DNA from: Azorinus chamasolen
Taxonomy: Eukaryota > Mollusca > Bivalvia > Cardiida > Solecurtidae
Assembly (NCBI GenBank): GCA_963576725.1
Contig: OY755238.1
Span: 26,628,334-26,692,333, forward strand
DNA: 64,000 bases
Direction of reading: 5' to 3'
In this document: positions 41,401 through 46,235 of the stretch, one piece after another
Layout of the letters: the number at the start of each line of letters is the position of its first letter
How positions within the stretch are numbered: position 1 is the stretch's first letter
Notes under the pieces: model-generated
Told to the model about the DNA's origin: nothing
The model's input: only the letters and a program-made list of their open reading frames with translations
Databases searched by the model: none
Made by a program: the position numbers and the translations under genes

Positions 41401-43118
41401 AAGTTGGATCACTACGGCATCCGCAATGACCTTCTTAAGTGGATTGAGAGCTTCCTCAGTAACCGGAGCCAAGAAGTCCTTGTCGAAGGGTTCACATCAC
41501 AATCTGCATCTGTCACATCTGGTGTCCCACAGGGCTCTGTGCTGGGACCCCTACTGTTCCTCCTGTATATCAATGACATGCCAGGAAGAGTAGCCTCCAC
41601 CACTCGCCTCTTCGCAGATGACAGCATGCTTTATCGGAAAATCCGCACGGTCCAAGATACAGACATCCTGCAAGAGGACCTAAAGAACTTGGAACAGTGG
41701 GAAAAAGACTGGCAGATGGAGTTCAATCCTTCGAAATGTGAGACCATCCACATAACCAGGAAGCGCAACCCAATAAGGCGAACCTACGAGCTGCATGGCC
41801 ATCAGCTAGAAAATGCCACATGTGGGAAGTACCTCGGGGTCACTCTTCATGAGAAGCTGCTCTGGAACAGACACATTGACGACGTCTCCAAGAAGGCCAA
41901 TAACTCCCTCGCATTTCTGAGGAGAAACGTTGCCAGATGCCCACAAGATGTAAAGGCTCAATGCTACAAGACACTGGTACGTCCAATACTGGAGTACGCT
42001 TCGACAGCATGGGACCCCTACACTGTGACCAACATTTCACAGTTAGAGGCAGTCCAACGGCGAGCAGCAAGATTCGTCAAGGGAGATTACAGGACGACAA
42101 GCAGTACAAGTCAGATGATTGTCACTCTAGGCTGGCCCACTCTACAACAGCGACGTGCTGACTCCAGACTTGTACTCTTGTATAGGATTGTCCACAATCT
42201 CATCGACATACCAGCCACCCTGTACCTCCATCCTGCTGCAGTTTCCCTACAGCGAGGGAGAAACGTATGCTACCTGGTCCCGTTCTGCCGCACAGACATA
42301 TACAGACACTCCTTCTTCCCTGTAGCCGTACGTCTATGGAACCAGCTACCCGTACCCATCGCCACAGCCCAGACCTTGGACAGCTTCAAGGCAGGCCTGG
42401 CCTCTCTGCACTAGATGCCCAACGCACAGTTTTTATCGGTTTTTAATTTGCACTTTGTTCGTCGCCTCACAATACCTTGTACAGTCACAGTGCGTCGATG
42501 CTCCAGAGGGGCCCTGCACTTAATGGGAAGAAGAAGAAGAAGAAGACGTGTTGAAAATTGACTCTCTCTGTTTTATAAAATTGTAAACAACCTTGTTGAA
42601 ATTCCAGTAGAAAACTTTCTCGTCCTTTTTCATTTTTCCCGAGAACCATCTATCACTGGAACGGTCTGCCTCCTGATGTCCCTACTCTGGCAGGTATTGA
42701 ACAGTTCAATGCGGAGGTATCCCGCATAGATCATGATTCACCTTAATGCAACTCATCTACTGTCTCTTAGTGATTTTAATCTTTTAACAGGTCTTCTGCT
42801 TTTATCCCTTTTTCATACTTTTCACTTTCCTTTTATTTTACGGCCTTGTCGTTAGACGCGCATGAAATGTCTGTACGTCCCCAATAGGGGTTTGACATTA
42901 ACGGAAGATAGATAGATAGATAGATAGATAGATTCCAGTGAGGGGCATTGGTTCTCAAATGCTCGAGTACCTGGGGGCACATTGAGGCAAAACAAAGACG
43001 ATTACCATAACAGGTATCGTATTTATGCTATTAAATTTAGACTATAAAGCACAATTCAGTTACCTGTTGGTACATAATCTTGATCTTCAGACGAATCATA
43101 ATCTTCTTCGTCTGACAT
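20346..43118 (-). CDS. CFDP1: CFDP1 (BCNT / SWC5-type chromatin-remodelling factor), complete gene, 8 exons
   Basis: CDS on the minus strand: 43064-43118, 38399-38528, about 37038-37284, 33075-33214, 29337-29453, 24301-24376, 22021-22106, 20346-20436; about 313 residues (human 299). CFDP1 is the metazoan relative of yeast Swc5, a nuclear subunit linked to H2A.Z-depositing remodelling complexes. Exons 1-2 give an acidic N-terminus ([18 protein letters not shown], then Glu-rich) ending in a Lys/Arg cluster. Exon 3 holds [17 protein letters not shown], matching the family's DDLW-F--DVGPK motif. Exons 4-8 encode the BCNT-C domain: [33 protein letters not shown] and [19 protein letters not shown]. 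Exon phases join exactly at all junctions; only the exon 3/4 border has alternatives. Introns are crowded with T-family elements and two minisatellites. It is divergent from TMEM170A. Confidence 0.95.
20594..21010. mobile_element. T4 element interrupted by a T1
   Basis: TACAGTAGAACCTGTC, then the T1 at a duplicated TTAA, then GCGAACATCAAAGAGATGTC. Stem GGTGGTACC / GGTGATTGC. End ATTCTTCTGTA. The intact order is visible at 10506-10560. Confidence 0.8.
20610..20837 (+). mobile_element. T1 element nested in a T4
   Basis: TTAACCCTTTCCCTGTTCTG / TGAGGGAAAGGGTTAA. The second palindrome arm is cut short (GGCTCCTCTACTCTG). Confidence 0.85.
21180..21890. repeat. Bivalve-type repeat with internal 170-bp tandem units
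   Basis: Begins GTGTCCATAGGACACTGATG, carries three units with ACATGTGTG..AAGTTTGGTG near 21420, 21580 and 21740, and ends GGACAAGGGCAAG..ATGCC. Related to 58488-58880. In CFDP1 intron 7. Confidence 0.65.
22021..22106 (-). CDS. CFDP1: CFDP1 exon 7
   Basis: Acceptor gttttacag, donor gtatct. [20 protein letters not shown] and KIHNRGKE, the most conserved part of the BCNT-C domain. Confidence 0.95.
22170..22320 (-). mobile_element. T1 element, degenerate
   Basis: TTAACCAATTGCTTGATACC end; apex CAGCTCCTGTAGGAGCC; partner arm eroded. Confidence 0.6.
22419..22598. mobile_element. T4 element nested in a T5, right end missing
   Basis: TACAGTAAAACCCCTCTAAA left end. Stem GGTGGCAGC / GGTGGCTGC with the A/T mismatch, apex AAAGCTCCTCTAGGAGCTTT. 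The right terminus is replaced by a second copy of T5 sequence. Confidence 0.82.
22707..23106 (+). mobile_element. T3 element nested in a T5, with an internal insertion
   Basis: TTGACTCATTCCCTCATA to GATGTAATGGGTTGA, so the target is TTGA rather than TTAA. About 170 bases of T-rich unknown sequence sit inside (about 22740-22905), which alone accounts for a hydrophobic open frame there. Confidence 0.78.
23147..23396 (+). mobile_element. T2 element, complete
   Basis: TTAACCCTTCGCTTGCTGTT to AGCAAGTGAAGGGTTAA, 250 bp; all palindrome features intact. Confidence 0.92.
23406..23460. mobile_element. T4 half-stem remnant
   Basis: CAGGAGCTTTCAATATTAC then ACCTGCATTAAGCTGTCAC: the right arm only. Confidence 0.5.
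23531..23576. repeat. Possible pogo/Tigger-like terminal repeat remnant
   Basis: CGAAATTCGAGTTGTCCAAG then TTCGAGATATCGAAGTTC, a TTCGA-rich stretch resembling DNA-transposon termini. No partner end seen. Confidence 0.35.
23735..24160 (-). repeat. Bivalve-type GCCCC repeat split by a T3
   Basis: GAACTTGATATATGATCTTG, GCACAGGCATGCCAAGTTT, TATAGCCAACA, then the T3, then AGTTGGAGCCAAACCAACC and a GGGGGCATGAAAC end. Confidence 0.65.
23866..24088 (+). mobile_element. T3 element, complete, nested in a GCCCC repeat
   Basis: TTAACCCATTCCCGCATA / AGTGGGAATGGGTTAA. Stem perfect, apex shortened to GCATTTGCTCCACAAATGC. The host sequence resumes directly after the second TTAA. Confidence 0.9.
24190..24265. 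mobile_element. T7 core fragment
   Basis: TGGATCCTAATGAGATGCCA and TTCTCATCAGGATCAAAAC arms around AAGTTACTTG. Confidence 0.55.
24301..24376 (-). CDS. CFDP1: CFDP1 exon 6
   Basis: Acceptor tttttcag, donor gtgagt. Gly/Lys-rich [19 protein letters not shown], then PKLGTL, matching the human SGLKRSSGMSSLLGKIGAKK region. Confidence 0.9.
24490..24535. mobile_element. T6/T2-like arm remnant
   Basis: AATAGTGTAGATCCTGATCA followed by GCTGCTCCTGAAG; no partner arm. Confidence 0.4.
24573..24826 (-). mobile_element. T1 element
   Basis: CACCCTTTCCCTCATATAAA end, apex CAGCTCCTACAGGAGCTG, far end AACAGGGAAAAGGTTAA shared with the next T1. Confidence 0.85.
24823..25062 (+). mobile_element. T1 element
   Basis: TTAACCCTTTCCCTACTGAA / TGGGGAAGGGTTAA. 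The palindrome is eroded on one side of the apex. Confidence 0.8.
25090..25800. repeat. Minisatellite A: 31-bp units with a 124-bp higher-order period
   Basis: GGTGGTGAGAGCAGATTGGG units at 25198-25290 repeat every 31 bases. A longer composite marked by AAGTATACATGTAACAAAT recurs 124 bases apart (25439, 25563). Units degrade towards both ends. In CFDP1 intron 5. Confidence 0.88.
25811..26690. repeat. Minisatellite B: 45-bp unit, about 19-20 copies
   Basis: Each unit contains CTGTACTGCTTCATACAGTA and ATCTACTGCAACACTG, then a variable block (GCCACTGAGG, GCCATTGAGG or ACATTGGGG). Because 45 is a multiple of 3, minus-strand frames stay open for 297 and 211 codons; one reads [15 protein letters not shown] per unit. 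I take this as a satellite effect, not a gene. Confidence 0.95.
26822..27048 (+). mobile_element. T1 element
   Basis: TTAACCTTTTCCTATATGAA / GGAGTAAATGGTTTA; apex CAGCTCCTATAGGAGCC. Confidence 0.82.
27045..27238 (+). mobile_element. T1 element abutting the previous one
   Basis: Starts in the shared TTTA, palindrome apex GGCTCCTACAGGAG, ends AGTTAAATGGTTAA. Confidence 0.75.
27529..27690. mobile_element. T5 element
   Basis: AGAGCTACAGATAAAGGTGC left end. Stem TCTTTAGAATCGTCTC around TTCGAGAC with two lesions; right arm GTAGGGTTTGGTGGAGA. Confidence 0.8.
27704..27912. mobile_element. T4 element, complete
   Basis: TACAGTAAAACCCCGCTAAT / ATTAGAGGGGTTTTACTGTA; 14 bases after a T5. Arms GGTGGTTGC / GGTGGTAGC. 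Apex AAAGCTCCTATAGGAGCTTT. Confidence 0.9.
27958..28186 (-). mobile_element. T1 element
   Basis: TTAACTCTTTCCCTCATATA / AACAGGGAAAGGGTTAA; apex GGCTCATATAGGAGCCG. Confidence 0.88.
28273..29297. mobile_element. T4 element split by a hAT-like element
   Basis: Left part with ATACAGTAGAAAATG and CAGGTGGTTGCTTAGTGCAG; right part GACAGAAGTAATGCATAAAG, ATTAAGCTACCAACTACAGG. It ends about 40 bases before CFDP1 exon 5. Confidence 0.65.
28348..29206. mobile_element. hAT-like non-autonomous element, 859 bp
   Basis: Terminal inverted repeats TAGGGCTGTCACGGTTA and TAACCGTGACAGCCCTA. Subterminal AACCGGTTAA-type motifs occur near both ends. GACAGAA is present on both sides within two bases, consistent with an 8-bp hAT target duplication. 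No transposase frame inside. Confidence 0.75.
29337..29453 (-). CDS. CFDP1: CFDP1 exon 5
   Basis: Acceptor aattttag, donor gtacat. Encodes [19 protein letters not shown] followed by a Glu-rich linker; aligned with human VTKEVDATSKEAKSF. Confidence 0.9.
29585..29771 (-). mobile_element. T1 element, degenerate
   Basis: ACAAACAGAATAGTCCCAAA arm, CTGGTCCGGGTCTGCTCTG partner, and decayed far end AGTAGAATGTTAA. Confidence 0.6.
29815..29925. repeat. Inverted repeat with about 32-base arms
   Basis: GTCACTCACAGGGGTCTATA at the left, CAGACCCCTGTGATGTCACT at the right. A half-copy lies at 1-60. Confidence 0.65.
30205..30300. repeat. Further palindrome with T2-type apex
   Basis: CTAAAATTCATAAACAAACA opens and TGTTTGTTTGTGAATTTTGG closes. 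Inner arm CAGACCCAATCAGAC faces GTCTGATGTGGGTTTG. Apex CAGCTCCTGCAGGAGCTG. The outer context (AATTCCC..TTGGGAA) differs from T1 and T2. Confidence 0.7.
30430..30589. mobile_element. T7 element, palindrome deleted
   Basis: TTAACTCTTTGCACGTTA and TAGCGTGCAAAGAGTTAA ends, CATGCAAACAGTTTG inside, one arm gone. Confidence 0.78.
30711..30960 (+). mobile_element. T1 element, complete (250 bp)
   Basis: TTAACCCTTTCCCTGTTCAA / ATACGGGAAAGGGTTAA; apex GGCTCCTATAGAAGC. Confidence 0.9.
30961..31298. other. Part of CFDP1 intron 4, no feature recognised
   Basis: No palindrome, exon or repeat recognised between two T1 copies. Confidence 0.4.
31299..31536 (+). mobile_element. T1 element
   Basis: TAATAACCCTTTACCTGTTG left end, apex GGCTCCTACAGTAGCC, right end GAGGGAAAGAGATAA. 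Confidence 0.8.
31655..31915 (-). other. Unidentified open reading stretch in CFDP1 intron 4
   Basis: Minus-strand frame through [20 protein letters not shown], then [13 protein letters not shown], with a GTAAGC donor-like site right after that Gly codon. The composition looks protein-like and is not shared with any repeat here. I do not recognise the protein. It may be a gene fragment, a retro-copy or chance. Confidence 0.3.
32142..32391 (-). mobile_element. T1 element, complete (250 bp)
   Basis: TTAACCCTTTACTCCATAGA / AGAGAAAAGGGTTAA; apex GGCTCCTATAGGATT. Confidence 0.88.
32409..32658 (-). mobile_element. T2 element, complete (250 bp)
   Basis: TTAACCCTTCTCTTGCTGAA / AGCAAGCGAAGGGTTAA; apex CAGCTCCTGCAGGAGCTG. 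Confidence 0.92.
32664..32735. mobile_element. T6-like core fragment
   Basis: GCAAACAGTGTACACCCCAA and TCTGATCAGGGTCCACGCTA arms, apex reduced. Confidence 0.5.
32785..33005 (+). mobile_element. T3 element, complete
   Basis: TTAACCCTTTCCCTCATA / TATGAGGGAATGGGTTAA; apex CATTTGCTCCTACAGGAGCA. It ends 70 bases downstream of CFDP1 exon 4. Confidence 0.92.
33075..33214 (-). CDS. CFDP1: CFDP1 exon 4
   Basis: Ala/Thr/Val-rich linker, then [15 protein letters not shown], the start of the BCNT-C domain. Donor gtaagt. Three AGs (ttag, ccag, acag) within 10 bases could be the acceptor. Confidence 0.9.
33292..33516 (+). mobile_element. T3 element, complete
   Basis: TTAACCCATTCCTGCATA / TATGTTGGAATGGGTTAA. 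Both arms carry the same change, CTTGTGATAAAAAGAGC, so they stayed matched. In CFDP1 intron 3, 78 bases from exon 4. Confidence 0.92.
33581..34447. mobile_element. DNA transposon-like element with 15-bp perfect termini, 867 bp
   Basis: ATACCGTATAACTGG at the left and CCAGTTATACGGTAT at the right are exact inverted repeats; weaker inverted similarity continues inward. No transposase frame. Superfamily not assigned. Confidence 0.65.
34945..35620. repeat. Bivalve-type repeat with internal tandem units
   Basis: Starts AACAAGAGCTGTCACAGGAC. GGTGAACAAGTGTTCCAAGT recurs at about 35213, 35372 and 35523, between GTTATGTACTCTTACCTACA-type blocks. Period about 150-160. Confidence 0.65.
35778..35960 (-). 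mobile_element. tRNA-derived SINE, longest copy
   Basis: Minus strand: GGTCTAGTGGTAACGCGC (box A-like), GGGTTCAAACCC (box B-like), then a body with AAATTTCAGAGATGC and GGGTACCTGTGAGGGTCACT, ending near ATGATTGCACCA. Confidence 0.75.
35961..36847. other. Part of CFDP1 intron 3, little recognised
   Basis: ATATACTGTCGGAAA occurs twice within 20 bases near 36140-36170. No exon or known element recognised. Confidence 0.4.
36848..37004. repeat. Long inverted repeat beside CFDP1 exon 3
   Basis: GATAACCATTGCGTATTTGA, then AGATTTGCAGCAGTATAT, and the reverse complement ending CGCAACGGTTATCCC. Arms over 65 bases with a small insertion on one side. It ends about 35 bases from the exon 3 donor. Confidence 0.8.
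37038..37284 (-). CDS. CFDP1: CFDP1 exon 3
   Basis: Acceptor gctttcag. Begins [12 protein letters not shown] and contains the [15 protein letters not shown] motif. The 3' border is uncertain: a GTATGC donor (exon to 37038) joins the TTTAG acceptor of exon 4 in phase, while a better GTAAAG donor (exon to 37043) needs an acceptor 4 or 10 bases further into exon 4. Confidence 0.85.
37340..38095. repeat. Bivalve-type repeat (CACCTG..AGGTGAG type)
   Basis: ACAAGAGTGTTTGGAGGAAC start, GACAGACAGGCAGACAG and GACGGACGGACGGACAGACG tracts, three tandem units with ATGAAATTTCATGAAAATCTGA-like blocks, end GTGCATACCCAGGTGAG. Confidence 0.6.
38195..38325. mobile_element. T5 element
   Basis: Left terminus replaced by C- and A-rich sequence. 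Stem TTTTAGAATGG / CCATTCTAAAGAG; right arm complete to ATATGTACCTTTGTCTACTG. Confidence 0.75.
38399..38528 (-). CDS. CFDP1: CFDP1 exon 2
   Basis: Acceptor ttttatag, donor gtgagt. Encodes [15 protein letters not shown], then [13 protein letters not shown] and the basic KKRKSAKK. The phase fits both neighbours. Confidence 0.92.
38560..38772. mobile_element. T7 element, complete
   Basis: TTAACTCTTTGCACTCTA / TAGCGTGCAAAGAGTTAA. Arms GGATCCTGATGAGACGCC and GTGTCTCATCTGGATCC (T/A at position 18); apex GCAATATGC. Confidence 0.88.
38804..38945. mobile_element. T5 element in a T1-like arm
   Basis: CAGAGCTACAGATACCTG directly after AACAATAAGCAGA, which resembles the T1 arm start. Stem GAATCGTCTCGAAAAGACGA; the right end is lost after GGGTTTGG. 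Confidence 0.72.
38995..39186 (-). mobile_element. T3 element, one arm shortened
   Basis: TTAAACCCTTTCCTCCATAG / GGAAGAAAGGGTTAA. GAACCATTGTGATAAACAGC without its partner after GCTCCTATAAAG. Confidence 0.78.
39187..39680. other. Part of CFDP1 intron 1, nothing recognised
   Basis: AT-rich sequence without a recognised element or exon. Confidence 0.4.
39690..39920 (-). mobile_element. Possible tRNA-like SINE remnants
   Basis: Minus strand has GGTAGAGTGCATGACTGAAC (box A-like) with GGGTTTCTATCCC (box B-like) near 39698-39750, and a second box B-like GAGTTTGATTCCC near 39860. Confidence 0.4.
40253..40322 (+). mobile_element. tRNA-like sequence (SINE head or tRNA pseudogene)
   Basis: TGGTTAGAGTGTCGGACTTG followed by CTGGGGTTCGAATCCCAG, a perfect T-arm and box B. 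The acceptor stem does not pair well and the anticodon loop is irregular, so a functional tRNA is unlikely. Confidence 0.5.
40672..42546 (+). mobile_element. 5'-truncated non-LTR retrotransposon (element B) inserted in element A
   Basis: Starts within the RT ORF, carries a 3' UTR of about 110 bases after the stop, and ends in a GAA-repeat tail (GGGAAGAAGAAGAAGAAGAA). Short simple-repeat tails are usual for CR1/L2/Jockey-type elements. Confidence 0.85.
40675..42414 (+). pseudogene. Reverse transcriptase ORF of element B, endonuclease part missing
   Basis: About 579 intact codons with no stop. RT motifs in order: [45 protein letters not shown] (motif A), [20 protein letters not shown] (motif B) and LFADDSMLY (catalytic DD, near 41613), then [33 protein letters not shown] and [14 protein letters not shown]. 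There is no ATG at the left edge; the frame simply opens at the truncation, so this is the 3' part of a longer ORF2 whose apurinic-like endonuclease was lost during target-primed insertion. Clade: CR1/Jockey superfamily, not resolved further. It lies on the opposite strand to CFDP1, in CFDP1 intron 1. The intact frame suggests a recent insertion. Confidence 0.92.
42905..42934. repeat. GATA microsatellite (tail of element A)
   Basis: AGATAGATAGATAGATAGAT and a few bases more, directly after ATTAACGGA. Confidence 0.9.
43064..43118 (-). CDS. CFDP1: CFDP1 exon 1
   Basis: ATG at 43118-43116. 18 codons plus one base, ending DYVPT before donor gtaact. Human exon 1 likewise carries an acidic stretch with DYVPSG. 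Confidence 0.92.
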
Positions 43119-44018
43119 TTTACTTTTCTTTGCACGTTTAGGTGAATAAAGTTGATAAAAATGACAGGAAGTCCAACATTGATCTTCGGATTGCTCTAGA
43201 TTCCCCCCTAAATTCAAAGATCGTCTGAGTTACAAGCTTTTCTTTGACTCTGAACGGTGTCAACATAAAATAAGACAAGAAACAAATGAAATCTATTAAA
43301 AGTGGACATTCAAAGCTACGGAAAGTGGTAATTCAGCGTTCTTTCAGATATATGTGAATACTCTCAGTTTTAATCGATCATTTATCTCATCACATTTCTT
43401 TGAAGCGTGTAGATTGTATTGTTTTAAGAATCTTACATGAAACAACAGATTCGTCCTTGGACATGGTCGTATGTACGGTATGAAACTATTGAATTTAAAG
43501 TCCATGTACCTTAAAATTAAAGAGATAATACTATAATTGTATATAATTCACCAGATTGGATGACCCTGATGTGATAGTAAGTTTCAAATTTCACCTGAAC
43601 ATACATATTTTGCTTTATTTCCTGCCTGTAAAAGCAATTCTTCTTCTTGATTTCTTCTTCCTTTACAAGAGCCGGGATCCTTCATCATCATCATCATCAT
43701 CTTCAGTAATCGCAGTACTCTTACAGAGTATAATCACGATGAACAATGGTTAAAACGCACATGCGCAGAAAGATTTGGTCAATCTATATATATATATTTT
43801 GTATCGGACGACTTGCGGTATGTCGAACAATGTATACATTTCGGGTAGTATCGGACACAAGTAATAGCGGCAGGGTTCATCGGACAGTCAACTTTTTTTT
43901 TCAAGAAAATAATCAAATAAAGTTCTTAACATAATGTTACCCCAAGTAGAACACCCTTTTCTTCAATTTTTAAAATCAAACAAAGTTCTAACAATTTAAA
44001 CCGAAAGTAAAGACTTAC

Positions 44019-44069
44019 AAACCGAAATAATTTCTTGGCAAAATCTTTAATGTCACATTGATCTGCCAT
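44019..44069 (-). other. Candidate first exon MADQCDIKDFAKKLFRF
   Basis: ATG at 44069-44067 and 17 codons, then a strong GTAAGTC donor. The frame is open further upstream from an ATG at 44120. Not recognised; it could be an alternative 5' exon of CFDP1, a separate small gene, or chance. Confidence 0.3.
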
Positions 44070-44260
44070 TAAGTCAAACCCCTGCTTGGGACCTATACTT
44101 TGTTGCTCATCAACTGACAAGACGCTAGTTAGGCTTGAGTTAAAAGTATATAAAAAGAAAAGAGAAAAAGATGGGTTATAAACAGATTAAAAACAGGGCA
44201 GGTACATGTATATCTAGGGAGACATGTGTTCAATCTGGCTCACAGCAGTGTTTCTGCTAG

Positions 44261-44332
44261 TTCACATTTGTGTACTCTAATTGGTGATATCAAGCTGCTT
44301 TCGGTTTTAACGATATCCCGACAGGGTACACA
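44261..44332. repeat. Dispersed repeat shared with 669-741
   Basis: TTCACATTTGTGTACTCTAA, GGTGATATCAAGCTGCTTTC and ACGATATCCCGACAG. Confidence 0.6.
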
Positions 44333-44760
44333 TGCGTTAAAACTGATTTAGGTTAGGGCATTCCTAATGATTCCTGTCAGGTTGGATTCTTCCAAAATAC
44401 AACATAATTCTTAAATAAAGACATGCAGTAGTACCTAAATATGTATCTTGATATATGTACCTGACAAGCAAACTTCCGAAGTCAGTTATTTTTTGGTTTC
44501 TTTTAATCCATTTAATCCGTTTCCGTAGCACTTACAGTAACAACTATATTGCACACGTGTTACGGTGTGTATACACTCGCATTGCGTGACAACAACAGTT
44601 TGGGTTTCAGTGTGGATATATGAGCGTATCTGAGGTCAGTCGTTGTTTGAATCATGTAATTACCACAAAAGTGCAGATTTACATTGAAAATTTATCAATT
44701 TGAGGAATATCAGTTCTTTCGCCTGAGCACCCATGAAATAAATCTAGTCGGAAAGAGCAA

Positions 44761-45200
44761 TACAGTTAAATCCCTCTGAACTAGACTTTAAATTGTATAA
44801 ATATCAATCTTGGAGACAGGTTGCAGCTTAACCCATTCCCTCATATTGACAACCCTGTAAAAGTCACTTTGTGAAACCATTGTGATAAATAGAGCATTTG
44901 CTCCTATAGGAGCAAATGCTCTATTTAATATAAATTATCACAATTGGTTTCAAACTACAAAATTGTAAAAAAAATCCTTTTCTCTAGTTGTTGCTCCTTT
45001 TTGGTAGATTTATTCAAAGAGGTTGAATATAAAAATGGCCTATGAGGTAATGGGTTAATACAGGAAGAAAATCATGCAGTTAGCTCCTCTATGAGCTTTC
45101 TGTTTGACTTTCACCCAGCATTAAACAGCCACCAGGCTAAAAGTACAATGTATCTAAATTCATCTTTACTAGAATTTCGGTTTAGAAGAGTTTACTTGTA
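44761..45200. mobile_element. T4 element with a T3 inserted at its TTAA
   Basis: TACAGTTAAATCCCTCTGAA left; GGTTGCAGC, TTAA, T3, TTAA, TACAGGAAGAAAATCATGCA; right end TAGAAGAGTTTACTTGTA. Confidence 0.88.
44828..45058 (+). mobile_element. T3 element nested in a T4
   Basis: TTAACCCATTCCCTCATA / TATGAGGTAATGGGTTAA. The apex CATTTGCTCCTATAGGAGCA is perfect; a TATAAAT insertion breaks one arm. Confidence 0.92.
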
Positions 45201-46160
45201 TCAAGACTGAGTTGAGATTGTCAACGTGCAACAGAGCCATTGTTTATCATCAAACATTATGTCATTTGTACAGGGTCTGCTATACACCACTATAGTCATA
45301 TCCTCATATTTGACTCTCATAAAATGACTTATATTTGTGTTTAAAGCTGCATTTAACACCATATCAAATGATGTATATGGGTACTTTGCTTTCAGTCATA
45401 TCATAAATTGTCATTTGTAGAATTGAATGCAATCACTTGGACTCAAGTTTGTGTAAAAATGATATATTATTATAATATTTTATATTTGGGCTGAAACAGC
45501 TTCACCGGGTCCAAAATGACTAGTGACCAAAACAACTTGGGTCCGTAACGACCTGACGCCACCACTAGTCTTATCAATTAGCTTTTAAGACAGCATGCTA
45601 ATCTTGTGATGGTTGCCATCTTTCAGTCTGTGGGGATATCATCAAAACTGAAAGAATAGCTTGATATCACTATTTAGAGTACACATGTGGACTAATACTA
45701 ATAATGTGTACTTCAGGTCTGGGAATGATAAACCAATGAAATTACAATCAGCATTTTCCCTCGGAAAAGTAAGGGAAAACTGAAATGATTTTACATCAAG
45801 TTATGAAGACCTGTTACAAAAAGCCAATACACCAACACTGCATTTAAGAAAACTTAAAACTATGGCCATCGACGTGTTCAAATGTCTCTACAAAATGGCT
45901 CTTTCCTGTCTGCATGAGCTAGTCAGCTTCAAAACCTATTGATAATCATTATCTTTTCAATTATACTCATATGCTTAACATCACAAAGTCAGAAAAAGTA
46001 CCTACAGAAAACAGTCTTTCAGATTCCAGGCCGCCCAAGTTTGGAACAGCCTCTCAAACCACTTAAAACAAGTTGACAAACATAATTTAGTAAGTTGTGA
46101 GGTTGGGGTAGACTTGGTGCGGCCCAACTTGTAAATATCCTGCATGTTCCGAAAATGTTT
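45201..46160. other. Intergenic stretch, mostly unrecognised
   Basis: Contains the dispersed-repeat copy at 45625-45689. Near 46000-46080 a decayed reading (CAGATTCCAGGCCGCCCAAG, TTTGGAACAGCCTCTCAAAC) recalls the FRVRAAK-WN-LP tail of RT ORFs, so an old non-LTR 3' end is possible. Confidence 0.35.
45625..45689 (-). repeat. Dispersed repeat, minus-strand copy
   Basis: Reverse complement of GTGTACTCTAAATAGTGATA, then CAGTTTTGATGATATCCCC; third member of the group at 669 and 44261. Confidence 0.55.
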
Positions 46161-46235
46161 CGAGGGCTTGGTGCAAAACTATTCTAACTCCCTCACAAAG
46201 TGAAGGAGTTAGAATAGTTTTGCACCAAGCCCTCG
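46161..46235. repeat. 75-bp near-perfect hairpin
   Basis: CGAGGGCTTGGTGCAAAACT and the next 16 bases pair with the far side with one mismatch, around a 3-base loop (AAA). It matches none of the T families. Confidence 0.85.

Larger units (their letters stand above)
40365..42935 (+). mobile_element. Older non-LTR retrotransposon fragment (element A), split by element B
   Basis: Left piece 40365-40671 encodes the C-terminal part of a reverse-transcriptase ORF ([50 protein letters not shown]). The right piece from 42545 resumes with [18 protein letters not shown] and ends in a GATA-repeat tail (42905-42934). It has at least one frameshift and a stop, so it is dead. Confidence 0.82.
43119..44760. 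promoter_or_regulatory. CFDP1 upstream region, probable divergent promoter with TMEM170A
   Basis: Holds the CFDP1 5' flank and probably a 5' non-coding exon of TMEM170A, whose first coding exon begins at a 3' splice site. No T-family element occurs from 43119 to 44760, unusual for this window. CACGTG at 44554-44559; ATCATCATCATCATCATC tract near 43684-43702; AT-repeat near 43783-43798. Exact transcription starts cannot be read. Confidence 0.4.

Noticed and set aside
41161..42161. Antisense and shifted ORFs under the RT domain
   Set aside because: Shadows of the real reverse-transcriptase frame, which carries all conserved motifs.
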